Assembly (NCBI GenBank): GCA_019661945.1 | Contig: JAIFWI010000004.1 | Location: forward strand, 1-43,469 | Length of the DNA stretch: 43,469 nucleotides | Direction: 5' to 3' | From: Candidatus Parcubacteria bacterium | GTDB lineage: Bacteria > Patescibacteriota > Minisyncoccia > Phycocordibacterales > JAKAEA01 | In this document: positions 15,550 to 24,615 of the stretch, in pieces | Position numbering within the stretch: position 1 is the stretch's first letter | Layout: the number at the start of each line of letters is the position of its first letter | The notes under the pieces: model-generated | What the model was told of the DNA's origin: nothing | The model's database searches: none | What the model saw: the letters and a program-made list of their open reading frames with translations, nothing else | Made by a program: the position numbers and the translations under genes

Positions 15550-17289
15550 ATGAAAACCATTCACATCCTGCCGCCGGAATTGGTGGCTAAAATTGCTGCA
15601 GGTGAGGTGGTTGAGCGACCAGCTTCGGTTATAAAAGAACTTATTGAAAATGCCCTTGATGCTGGAGCAATGCACATTGATGTGGAAGTTGAAGAAGCCG
15701 GTACGAAAAAGATTATTGTCCGAGACGATGGCAAAGGCATGAGTAAAGAAGATCTCGAAATATGCTACCGGCCGCACAGCACCAGTAAAATTTTAAATGC
15801 TGAGGATTTAGTAACCATCCGATCATTTGGCTTCCGTGGCGAGGCACTTTCGAGTATTGCGGCAGTAAGCCACCTGGCAATCAAAAGTCGGCAGTCTAAT
15901 TCCGAATTTGGTCACATTATTGAACTCGGAAGTGCCACACCCAAGGGTACAGTGAGGTGGCCGGCAGAACCCACGCGCGACTTGAGCCTGCGAAACGAAG
16001 CGCGTGGGTCTGAAGGCCCACAAGCACATCCAATTGGTATGCAAGTAGGAACTGAAATAACTGTCGAATTCTTTTTTCACTCAACCCCAGCTCGTAAAAA
16101 GTTTCTGAAGGATGTCAAAACAGAACTCCGGCTAATTACTGAAGTCATGACTCAGTTTGCTATTGCCTTCCCCGCTGTTGGTTTTACCTTGACTCATAAT
16201 GACAAGCAAATTTTAAATCTTTCTGCCGGGCAAAATCTTCACGGAAGAATCCGATCTGTTCTCGGTGAGCATTTGAGCAGCTATCTCATTCCCATCGAAC
16301 ATGAATCCCGTTATGGGGAAATTTCCGGTTTTATTACCAAACCTCAAGCGGCACATGAATCAAAACAATACCAGTATCTTTTTGTAAATAATCGCGCTGT
16401 TACTGATAATCATGTAGGGCGGACCCTGAAAGAGAGCTATGGCTCACTACTTGAACCCCGAGCTCAGCCGCCATTTGTCTTATTTCTGACACTTCCCTAC
16501 GAATCAGTTGATGTCAATATTCACCCGCGTAAAGAAGAAGTGGCTTTTGCATATCCAAAAGAAATTTTCGCATTGGTAAAAGAGGGCTCTTTAGAAACCC
16601 TCTCGAAGCACAATTTAATGTACACCCACTCTTCCCGACCTAAAGACATGGATTATCACACTGCAGATTTCCTCAAAAGCATTGTCACACCCTGGAATGT
16701 AAAAAATATTGCTCTAGGAGAAATTCTTCAAATTCATAATATATATCTTCTGGCTGGGACTGACGATGGTCTTTTACTTATTGACCAACATGCAGCACAT
16801 GAAAGAATTCTCTTTGAACAATTTAAAGAAGCGTATGAAAAAACCCGGTATCTTCAAAAGTCCCTTGAACTGACCGAACCAAAAATGTTTGAACTCTCAG
16901 CCTCAGATGCTCAGGTTTTGCAGGAACATCTGGAAACATTAAGGAAAATTGGCTTTGACCTCGAGCATTTTGGAAAATATAGTTTTAAACTCGCTGCTGT
17001 GCCAGAAATATTTAAAACTCGAGATCATATCAAACTTATCACTGAAGTTTTACATGATTTGAAACTCGGCAAAGGAGTAAAGCATCTTGATCGAGAGACT
17101 GAAAAGACTCTCTCGTATCTCGCCTGCCGTTCTGCCATCAAAGCTGGTGACGCACTAGAACCTGAAGAACAAAAGAAGCTTGTAGATAAGCTTCTTTTGT
17201 CTCCTTCTTCATATACTTGTCCGCACGGCCGGCCGACTCATATCGAGATTTCACTTAAAGAGCTCGATAAGATGTTCAAGCGCCGTTAA
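15550..17289 (+). CDS. mutL: DNA mismatch repair protein MutL
   Basis: IHILPPELVAKIAAGEVVERPASVIKELIENALDAGA, FRGEALSSIAAV, DQHAAHERILFE endonuclease motif, CPHGRPTHIEI. Confidence 0.98.
   Translation: MKTIHILPPELVAKIAAGEVVERPASVIKELIENALDAGAMHIDVEVEEAGTKKIIVRDDGKGMSKEDLEICYRPHSTSKILNAEDLVTIRSFGFRGEALSSIAAVSHLAIKSRQSNSEFGHIIELGSATPKGTVRWPAEPTRDLSLRNEARGSEGPQAHPIGMQVGTEITVEFFFHSTPARKKFLKDVKTELRLITEVMTQFAIAFPAVGFTLTHNDKQILNLSAGQNLHGRIRSVLGEHLSSYLIPIEHESRYGEISGFITKPQAAHESKQYQYLFVNNRAVTDNHVGRTLKESYGSLLEPRAQPPFVLFLTLPYESVDVNIHPRKEEVAFAYPKEIFALVKEGSLETLSKHNLMYTHSSRPKDMDYHTADFLKSIVTPWNVKNIALGEILQIHNIYLLAGTDDGLLLIDQHAAHERILFEQFKEAYEKTRYLQKSLELTEPKMFELSASDAQVLQEHLETLRKIGFDLEHFGKYSFKLAAVPEIFKTRDHIKLITEVLHDLKLGKGVKHLDRETEKTLSYLACRSAIKAGDALEPEEQKKLVDKLLLSPSSYTCPHGRPTHIEISLKELDKMFKRR
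15969..16009. repeat. 10-bp inverted repeat inside mutL
   Basis: ACCCACGCGC gacttgagcctgcgaaacgaa GCGCGTGGGT. Confidence 0.75.
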
Positions 17290-17295
17290 ATAAGA

Positions 17296-17970
17296 CTACC
17301 TAAGTTGTGGAGGATTCAATTCGATTTGAGTAGCATTAAATTTTTGCTCATCAATGAATGTTCCTGTTGCCGCAATTTTTGCATTCTTTACAAGCTTTGC
17401 TCGAGTAATTGGTTTGCCATTTTGATCTGAAAGTTGAATTTTTGAATCGAGAGTGAGCACAATATCAAGTTCTCGTGATCCGCCATTCGATAATCGTAAC
17501 GTATTACCTGAAAGTTCCCGAACTAAACCAAAAATAGTCATCTGGACAGGTGCGGGCCATACAGCACTGGCAATTGCTTCTTTACCCTTCTGAGGTAGAG
17601 CACGTTTACCAGCCTCACTATTTTCTGTGTTATATGCTATAGCATAAATCTCGGCAATTGGTCTTTTTTCAGTCTCATTTGGTGTGGCCAATATCCATGT
17701 CTGCTCGCCAGCATCATTCTTTTCAACAAGCTCCATAGTACCTAGATTGAGGCTATCCTTGCCTAATTTTTTACCCTCGAGTACTCCCAATACTTCTATT
17801 TTTGAAGCATTTTTGGCATTAGCTACAAAAGTACCCTCTTCTACAGTAAATGCAGATAGAATGTTTTCTTGGGGTCCTAGGTATTTTGACCATACAATAC
17901 CTGCTACAATGATAATAATAATACCAACAATAATAAGTGCATTTCTCTTCATATGAGGATATCTTATCAT
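17296..17970 (-). CDS. hypothetical single-TM protein (DUF5666-like C-terminus possible)
   Basis: N-terminal TM (NALIIVGIIIIIVAGIVWS); start may be 17952 (MKRNALIIVG). Confidence 0.7.
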   Translation of the reverse strand: MIRYPHMKRNALIIVGIIIIIVAGIVWSKYLGPQENILSAFTVEEGTFVANAKNASKIEVLGVLEGKKLGKDSLNLGTMELVEKNDAGEQTWILATPNETEKRPIAEIYAIAYNTENSEAGKRALPQKGKEAIASAVWPAPVQMTIFGLVRELSGNTLRLSNGGSRELDIVLTLDSKIQLSDQNGKPITRAKLVKNAKIAATGTFIDEQKFNATQIELNPPQLR

Positions 17971-18004
17971 AGTAAATTCATTATTCCAATGGTACTATTA
18001 CGCC

Positions 18005-18604
18005 ATGATTATTAATGACGATTTTATACCAAAGCGAAAGACGAGTTCAAAGTTGCCGCCAGGCCAATATGAAGAGCGTGGCTTTCCGGTGCTTTCGCTT
18101 GGCCCGACGCCTGACATAGATATTAATACATGGAAATTAGAAGTAACTGGATTAGTTGATAATCCAATTTCTTGGACCTGGCAAGAATTTAATAAATTAT
18201 CAAAAGAATTAATTATTAAAGACATTCACTGTGTCACCAAGTGGTCAAAATTTGATTCAAAATGGGAAGGCGTGCCGATGCAGGAGATTTTTAATATTGT
18301 AAAAGTTCAGCCAGGTCCGACACATCTTATTGCCCATTCATACGATGGCTACACAACCAACTTACCAATTGAAGATATTTCAAATGGCAAAGCTTGGGTA
18401 GCAACAGCATATGATTCAGATGAAATAGAAGCCGAACACGGCGGTCCGGCTCGACTTTTAGTTCCCCACCTTTATTTTTGGAAAAGCGCTAAGTGGCTCA
18501 ACAAATTAGAATTCGTTGACCGCGATCAGCCGGGCTTTTGGGAAACTCGCGGCTATCACAACTACGGCGACCCGTGGCAAGAGCAACGCTATTGGAATGA
18601 TTAA
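18005..18604 (+). CDS. sulfite-oxidase-like molybdopterin-dependent oxidoreductase
   Basis: WKLEVTGLVDNPISWTWQEF, DIHCVTKWSKFDSKWEGVPM (Moco Cys region), AEHGGPARLLVPHLYFWKSAKWL. Confidence 0.9.
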   Translation: MIINDDFIPKRKTSSKLPPGQYEERGFPVLSLGPTPDIDINTWKLEVTGLVDNPISWTWQEFNKLSKELIIKDIHCVTKWSKFDSKWEGVPMQEIFNIVKVQPGPTHLIAHSYDGYTTNLPIEDISNGKAWVATAYDSDEIEAEHGGPARLLVPHLYFWKSAKWLNKLEFVDRDQPGFWETRGYHNYGDPWQEQRYWND

Positions 18605-18608
18605 TGAA

Positions 18609-18683
18609 GCAAAAGTTACTAATTTTTATGGTCTGGCCCGCGCAGACGGGAGATCCGAGGACCTAAAAATTAGTAACTTTTGC
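18609..18683. repeat. long inverted repeat: 20-bp perfect arms, 35-nt loop
   Basis: GCAAAAGTTACTAATTTTTA (18609-18628) / TAAAAATTAGTAACTTTTGC (18664-18683). Confidence 0.9.
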
Positions 18684-18693
18684 GAAATGTAAC

Positions 18694-19452
18694 ATGATAA
18701 AAAATTGGCAGGTAGGGACATTGCTAAAAAAAGAAATGGTAGCCGACAATGTTATGTCTCTGACTTTTTCACTGCCTCAGTGGCAGTCGTTTAAAGCCGG
18801 ACAACATTATGATATCCGTTTAACTGCACCGGGCGGTTATATGGCCGAGCGAAGTTACTCAATTGCCTCATCTCCTGAAGATAAAGGTATTGTAGAATAT
18901 GGCGTTCAGCTTCTCGAAGACGGTGAAGTATCTCCTTACCTTTGGAAATTAGCAGAGGGAAAACAAGTCGAAATGCGCGGGCCGATAGGCGGACACTTTA
19001 TTTGGGATGTATCCGTGCCCGGCCCGCTTATTTTAATCGGCGGAGGTTCGGGTATGGTCCCTCTTATGAGTATGCTTCGACATCATGCAAATCATTTGGA
19101 TGACCCGCCTTCGCCTGAGGGCTTCGGCGAGGCGAAGCGAGAAATTGTCTTTATGATCAGCGCTCGGACATACGAACACATCTTATACAGACGAGAATTA
19201 GAAAGAATCGGCAGCCAAGATAGAAATATAAATGTCGTAGCAACTATTACTGACAATGCCCCGGAATCTTGGTCAGGCTACAAACGCCGCATTGATAAAG
19301 AAATGCTAGAAGAAATTCTTGGAAAATATAAGAACACTGATGCTAAAACATTTATCTGCGGGCCGACACCCTTTGTCGAAGCTGTAGCCAAGCATATGAA
19401 AGCTTTAGGATTTAAATCCTCAGATATTAAAACCGAACGCTTTGGCGGCTAA
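18694..19452 (+). CDS. FAD/NAD(P)-binding ferredoxin-reductase-type oxidoreductase
   Basis: AERSYSIASSPED, GPIGGHFIW, LILIGGGSGMVPLMSMLRH, FICGPTPFVEAV. Confidence 0.93.
   Translation: MIKNWQVGTLLKKEMVADNVMSLTFSLPQWQSFKAGQHYDIRLTAPGGYMAERSYSIASSPEDKGIVEYGVQLLEDGEVSPYLWKLAEGKQVEMRGPIGGHFIWDVSVPGPLILIGGGSGMVPLMSMLRHHANHLDDPPSPEGFGEAKREIVFMISARTYEHILYRRELERIGSQDRNINVVATITDNAPESWSGYKRRIDKEMLEEILGKYKNTDAKTFICGPTPFVEAVAKHMKALGFKSSDIKTERFGG
19109..19137. repeat. short palindromic element inside the reductase CDS
   Basis: CTTCGCCT gagggcttcggcg AGGCGAAG; alternative stem GCTTCG/CGAAGC. Confidence 0.65.
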
Positions 19453-20408
19453 TGCGATCTTCTGGCGCTGTCTTTTAAAGATTTGAGATCCTTTTCAAGG
19501 TACGCCTCCGTATCTTTTATGTTATGTCTGAAGTAACTTATGAATTTTTGCTCTTCAGCCGAAAGTGAACGCGTGCCGCGAGCCTGTTCAAGTTCATCAA
19601 TATGTTCTGCTATATCATCTCGCAGGAGATGAAAAGCGCGATGGAAATCAGAATCAAATTTAGCCAGCTGATGTCGCAAATCACCTTTCAACTTTCTGGT
19701 CATATACCACATATACAGCAAGAACAATAGAAGCATCAGTAGAAATGCTAGAAGCAAGGACCAGTACTGCTGCCACCAGCGGAGCTGGCTTGTTGATACT
19801 ACGGATGTTACAACAGCCGGTACAGGTGTCGGAGTTGGAGTTGGTGCTTCTCCAGGAGTTATCGTTGCAGGAGCTGGTGTGGCCGTAGTAATTGGTACTT
19901 CAGGTGCAGGCTGCAATGTATATTCGGCATTGGTAAAATTTGTTAAAATGTCAGTCCCTTCGCCATCATTAGCCAGAACGGAAGCATTGGTATAAATTAC
20001 CGGAGCCTGACCAGTAGCAATAGCTTTAAAGTAAATTGTTATTATTTTTCCGCCTGGTCCTGTATAGCCTGGATTTGGAATTACTCCTTCAAAGTGAATA
20101 GTACCGTCTGCATTTGAAAATACAGGCTCGGCCGCCCACAGTTGAACAACTGAACCTGCTTTTGAAAGCGTCACTACCTGCAGTTTATTTTGAGGAAATT
20201 TTATCGTTCCGGACATAGCATTTGCTGACTGAGCCGATGAAGCCATCAAAACTGTCACCGCAATTGTTTGACCAACTGTATAGGTACCAGATGGAGGTGT
20301 TACCGACATTACAGCTGCATATGCCGGAAGTACTTGCAGACCAAAAATAGCTACTACCAGAGCAATAACAAAATATTTTGCAAAATAGTTAGACGGTCCC
20401 TTTAGCAT
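19449..20408 (-). CDS. cohesin-domain protein with C-terminal TM and coiled cytoplasmic tail
   Basis: SVTPPSGTYTVGQTIAVTVLMASSAQSANAMSGTIKFPQNKLQVVTLSK...GKIITIYFKAIATGQ; start set at MLKGPSNYF; the ORF track begins at an upstream TTG. Confidence 0.8.
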   Translation of the reverse strand: MLKGPSNYFAKYFVIALVVAIFGLQVLPAYAAVMSVTPPSGTYTVGQTIAVTVLMASSAQSANAMSGTIKFPQNKLQVVTLSKAGSVVQLWAAEPVFSNADGTIHFEGVIPNPGYTGPGGKIITIYFKAIATGQAPVIYTNASVLANDGEGTDILTNFTNAEYTLQPAPEVPITTATPAPATITPGEAPTPTPTPVPAVVTSVVSTSQLRWWQQYWSLLLAFLLMLLLFLLYMWYMTRKLKGDLRHQLAKFDSDFHRAFHLLRDDIAEHIDELEQARGTRSLSAEEQKFISYFRHNIKDTEAYLEKDLKSLKDSARRSH

Positions 20409-21285
20409 GCTTCTTATATATATAGTATACGCTATAGATGAGCAGTGCGCTGACAGCAATACACAGGAGAGTAAGTATAATCCAGGTCACCATTCCAAAT
20501 CCTTTTGGCGGGATTTTTTTTACGATCTCATTACCTTGATAATCAACGGCTTTGATAAAAACGAAACTGCCTCGTGATTGGTCTTTAAGAATGTAGGGAC
20601 TTTCGGTCACAGCCCATGCGTTTTGATCAGGTATATCGTCATCCGATTCTTGAACTTCGTACTGTTTCAAACCCGAAGCTTTATCCTGAGTTTGAAAGAG
20701 TAAAACCCATCTACCTTCATATAGAGATGGATCTCGGGTAATAATAGGTAGGAAATCTTCCGGCCGCTCACTATCAGAAACTTCGGTAATATCTTCATTC
20801 TTTTCTGAAGTAACAACAATAGTTTTTATCCTGAATACGGGCTTAGCATCTTCTGTTCCTTGGCCGTCATTCAAGAGTATTTTACTCTTTGTTGTGTCAA
20901 AAGAAATGCTGAGTGAGCCTGCTGTAGTCGCTTTTAAAACAAGCTGAACGATTCTACCCCCTTGTCCCTGAAATCCTCCAGGCACCACCCCAGATAATGA
21001 AATAGTACGATTTGCTGAATTAAACACTGGTTTCTCAACCCAGAGGCTAACAATAGAACCACTATCAAGAATACGTACCACCTCAGCTCCTTCATTAACA
21101 TGGATGCCAAGTTCAACAACATTAATTGATTGCTCTGCATCAAGGTAGATATCAACAACAAGTTCCTGGCCAATACCAAATGTATTTTCAGGTGTATTCA
21201 CATACACGGTTGAAGCATGCACAACTCGAAAACCTGCACTACACATCGTCACAACAATTACGATAAATAAAAGTATTTTTTTCAT
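20389..21285 (-). CDS. cohesin-domain protein with signal peptide and C-terminal TM
   Basis: NTPENTFGIGQELVVDIYLDAEQSINVVELGIHVNEGAEVVRIL...GRIVQLVLKATTAGSLSISF. Confidence 0.78.
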   Translation of the reverse strand: MKKILLFIVIVVTMCSAGFRVVHASTVYVNTPENTFGIGQELVVDIYLDAEQSINVVELGIHVNEGAEVVRILDSGSIVSLWVEKPVFNSANRTISLSGVVPGGFQGQGGRIVQLVLKATTAGSLSISFDTTKSKILLNDGQGTEDAKPVFRIKTIVVTSEKNEDITEVSDSERPEDFLPIITRDPSLYEGRWVLLFQTQDKASGLKQYEVQESDDDIPDQNAWAVTESPYILKDQSRGSFVFIKAVDYQGNEIVKKIPPKGFGMVTWIILTLLCIAVSALLIYSVYYIYKKHAKGTV

Positions 21286-21286
21286 A

Positions 21287-22606
21287 TTAGCCGGTCCAAT
21301 AGTAAGCCATGATACTAAAATCGACGAGATCTATCTTATTATCACCATTCAAGCGCTCTTTTTCTTTTTCAATAAATGCGCCGACTAATGGTCTCTTATA
21401 CCAGAATGCGGCAATAGAGAAATCTATAAGATTAACGAAACCATCATCATTTAAATCACCTTTCAAGAACTTTTTTATGCCCTTAGGAATATCTTTGTCG
21501 CCAACCTGAAAAGCTACACTTCGGCTGAAAGGACTGATCTCACCACCAACAATTGATTTTGATTTAGCCGAGTGCTGGCCAAGTTCAAGAACAGATGAAT
21601 CAAATTGATGCAAATATATTCCATCTTCATCAGCCTGGGTTTGAACAAAAAATTCTTGCTCGGAATTGACGGTAATAGTAACCTGGCTTTCTGAGGCCGC
21701 CTGGCCGAAAAATGTTACTGCACTGCCTTTTTTAACAAACTCTTTATCAACATCAATTGTTGGAGCTAAAAATATACCGGTAACTCTAACCGTCACTCCG
21801 GCCGTAAGGGTTACAGGAAATGTCAAAACACCGGAGCGGATGTCATTTTTATCCTCTCCATATATTGAAAAAAGATAACTTCCAGAACCCAAACCTGAGA
21901 GATCTATCTGAAAATGACTATCGGGGCTAGCATTAATCTTAGCCACAAGCTGACCATCTCGGAGAAGTGTCACAGGTGTGTCTGGATAAGCTCGACCACT
22001 AAAAATAACTGAAGCAGTTCCAAGTTGTTGACCACCTCCACCTCCACCTCCTCCACCGCCACCCCCTCCGCCTCCCGAAGGGGCTGTCGGTTGCGACGAA
22101 ACTTCTGATGATGTAGCAATAGCATTCCCTAAAGCATCATGAACTCGAATAACAAAATAATATGTTGTACCGGCTGTCAGCCCTGTTCGAGTGCTGGCCA
22201 AGACAGCTCCGACATTAGTAAATGAATATGGACCACCTGATACTTCGGCTTGACCGATATGATAACTACCGACGGTAAAACCAAGTCCGGCTGAGGCACT
22301 TGTCCAGGTCAATGCTACCTGATTAGCTCCTGGTGTAGCCGAAACAATGGGTGTCGTTACAAAAGGAAAGTAAAGGAAACCAGGATTAACTCCAAAATTT
22401 GTTATAGAACTTGTACCAAGAGCAGGCTGTGACAATACACCATACAATTGGTAATTAGTTGAAGTAGCATATACAGCCGGAAACATATGCGGTGTCGTTA
22501 CCTCAAAGTTAGTGGATTGTTGAGCTGAAAGAGCTGCTGGTATGAGAAGAGAAATAAATGCCAGTATCAGAGTATAGAAAATAACAGTGCTGATTTTTTG
22601 GAGCAT
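21287..22606 (-). CDS. secreted FnIII-like/poly-Gly/dockerin protein
   Basis: Signal peptide, FnIII-like segment, 15 consecutive Gly, C-terminal dockerin repeats GDLNDDGFVNLIDFSIAAFWY and LNGDNKIDLVDFSIMAYYW. Confidence 0.82.
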   Translation of the reverse strand: MLQKISTVIFYTLILAFISLLIPAALSAQQSTNFEVTTPHMFPAVYATSTNYQLYGVLSQPALGTSSITNFGVNPGFLYFPFVTTPIVSATPGANQVALTWTSASAGLGFTVGSYHIGQAEVSGGPYSFTNVGAVLASTRTGLTAGTTYYFVIRVHDALGNAIATSSEVSSQPTAPSGGGGGGGGGGGGGGGQQLGTASVIFSGRAYPDTPVTLLRDGQLVAKINASPDSHFQIDLSGLGSGSYLFSIYGEDKNDIRSGVLTFPVTLTAGVTVRVTGIFLAPTIDVDKEFVKKGSAVTFFGQAASESQVTITVNSEQEFFVQTQADEDGIYLHQFDSSVLELGQHSAKSKSIVGGEISPFSRSVAFQVGDKDIPKGIKKFLKGDLNDDGFVNLIDFSIAAFWYKRPLVGAFIEKEKERLNGDNKIDLVDFSIMAYYWTG

Positions 22607-22646
22607 TGATTCCTATAGTATAACCTGCTTTAATGAGCTAATCCAT

Positions 22647-23888
22647 ATGCAGAAAAGCCTGATTAAGAGGAAAAAATGCCTTATTTGTGGCTATAAACCG
22701 TTGAAAAAATACCTGGATCTCGGCAAGAGCGCTCTGGCAAATTCATATCTAATAAGATTAGATTCTAAGAAGCCAGAGCCCAGATATCCTTTGCGAGTAT
22801 TTTGTTGCTCCAACTGCCACCTAGCCCAGCTCATAGACATTGTAGATAGAAAACAACTCTTTGATGAGTATGCCTATTTTTCTTCAACCTCGCCCGAGCT
22901 CGACCTTCATTTTAAAGACTTCGCTCGACATATCTCCCAGAGATTTCCGGATCAAACCAAAAGAATGGTTTTGGATATAGGTAGTAATGATGGCGTCCTT
23001 TTAAAACATTTCAGGAAATTGGGATCAACCGTACTTGGAATTGACCCTGCAAAAAATGTTGCCGAAACTGCTCAAGAAAATGGCATCCCGACTTTGCCAT
23101 TATTTTTTGATCATCTCCAGGCTGAGAAAATTCTCAAAAAATATGGTCCTGCCGGTATTATCACCTCTAACAATACCCTAGCTCACACCGATAATCTTCA
23201 CAATATTTTTAGTGGAATTAAAAAACTTCTTGATATACATGGAGTGTTTGTATTTGAAGTCCATTATGTTGGTAATATTTTAAAGAAAAAAGAATTTGAT
23301 AATACGTACCATGAGCATATTTGCTACTATTCACTCGCTCCAATTCTGACACTCTTGGCTATGCATACCATGAATGCCTTCGATGTTGAAAAAGTCGAAA
23401 CTCATGGCGGCTCCATTCGAGTCTACGCTAGTCATCCTAATGTATTCCCTATTAAACCTTCAGTCAAAAAACTTTTTGACCAGGAAAAGAAACAGGGTTT
23501 ACATACTTTTTCTACATACAAAAAATTCAGTAATGTACCACAAAAAATCAAAAAGAATCTGACTGCCCTGTTACAAAAATATAAGAAACAAGGCAAAAAG
23601 ATAGCTGGCTACGGCGCTTCAGCTAAAGGCACTACCTTGCTGCAGTATTGCCAATTAGGACCCCAAATTATCGATTATATAGTAGACAATGCGCCCTCAA
23701 AACAAGGGAAATACACTCCTGGTTCGCACATACCAATTAAAGCCCCTGAGCATCTGAAGAAAGACATTCCTGATATCGTTGTTATTTTTGCCTGGAACTA
23801 TGCCAATTCTATTATGAAAAAAGAGGCTTGGCTCAAAAAACAAGGAGTGAAATTTGTCATCCCAATTCCAGATATAAAAGTTATCTGA
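22647..23888 (+). CDS. SAM-dependent C-methyltransferase with zinc-binding N-terminus (deoxysugar type)
   Basis: KCLICGY..CCSNCHLAQL, LDIGSNDGVLLKHF, TYHEHICYYSL, HGGSIRVYA, GYGASAKGTTLLQY. Confidence 0.92.
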   Translation: MQKSLIKRKKCLICGYKPLKKYLDLGKSALANSYLIRLDSKKPEPRYPLRVFCCSNCHLAQLIDIVDRKQLFDEYAYFSSTSPELDLHFKDFARHISQRFPDQTKRMVLDIGSNDGVLLKHFRKLGSTVLGIDPAKNVAETAQENGIPTLPLFFDHLQAEKILKKYGPAGIITSNNTLAHTDNLHNIFSGIKKLLDIHGVFVFEVHYVGNILKKKEFDNTYHEHICYYSLAPILTLLAMHTMNAFDVEKVETHGGSIRVYASHPNVFPIKPSVKKLFDQEKKQGLHTFSTYKKFSNVPQKIKKNLTALLQKYKKQGKKIAGYGASAKGTTLLQYCQLGPQIIDYIVDNAPSKQGKYTPGSHIPIKAPEHLKKDIPDIVVIFAWNYANSIMKKEAWLKKQGVKFVIPIPDIKVI

Positions 23889-24615
23889 ATAGTTTCGTTT
23901 TAAATCCAATTCGAGCTAAAACATATTTGCCCAAAACTCCAAAGGTTTTTAAAGCATAGACAATAGATTTTTTCATACTAATAGAGGTATGATCTTTGCC
24001 ATAATCAGCCCGTTCAGATACTTCCCCCACTTTAAGATTATGATATCGGGCCTGGGCAATAATTTCAAAGCTGTATAAATAATCATTAGAAGTATTTTTA
24101 AAGCCTATAGTTTCAATAAGCCGGCGACTGTATATTCGGGCGCCATTATGAAATTCTGTTAGCCGCAAACCTAACACCAATCGATCAATAAAGCTCAAAG
24201 AAATATTTGCCAGATATCGCGGCACGGGCATTTTATCCCGCAACGGCTGGCGGATGTCTGTGAATCTCGAGCCTAATATAAAGTCATAGCCTGATTTCAT
24301 CTTCTCAAGTCCTGGCACAATAAATTCAGGACTAAATTGGCCATCGCCATGAATTTCGACCATATACTCTGCACCCATTTCAAGCGCTTTGGCCAGACCT
24401 AATTTTATATTTCCTCCGTATCCGGTATGTTCGTGTTTGAGACATTCAATACCTAACGTATACGCAACTTTTTGGATATCATCTTTCGAACCATCATCTG
24501 TAATAAAAATACTGTCAAAAACATTCTTTGGTAGACGATTATATATCCCTTCTACCAGATGGGCACAATTATAGGTCATGATAATACCTATTACTTTTGA
24601 AGTATTACTGGGCAT
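23881..24615 (-). CDS. family 2 glycosyltransferase (dolichyl-phosphate-sugar synthase-like)
   Basis: VIGIIMTYNCAHLVEGIYNRLP, FITDDGSKDDI, EIHGDGQFSPEFI. Confidence 0.9.
   Translation of the reverse strand: MPSNTSKVIGIIMTYNCAHLVEGIYNRLPKNVFDSIFITDDGSKDDIQKVAYTLGIECLKHEHTGYGGNIKLGLAKALEMGAEYMVEIHGDGQFSPEFIVPGLEKMKSGYDFILGSRFTDIRQPLRDKMPVPRYLANISLSFIDRLVLGLRLTEFHNGARIYSRRLIETIGFKNTSNDYLYSFEIIAQARYHNLKVGEVSERADYGKDHTSISMKKSIVYALKTFGVLGKYVLARIGFKTKLFR

Noticed and set aside
18609-18683. Integron attC site
   Set aside because: Long inverted repeat but no recognisable RYYYAAC/GTTRRRY core boxes, no integrase and no cassette array.
10847-22606. Cellulosome
   Set aside because: No carbohydrate-active catalytic domain is fused to dockerin or cohesin here; only non-cellulosomal scaffolding is supportable.
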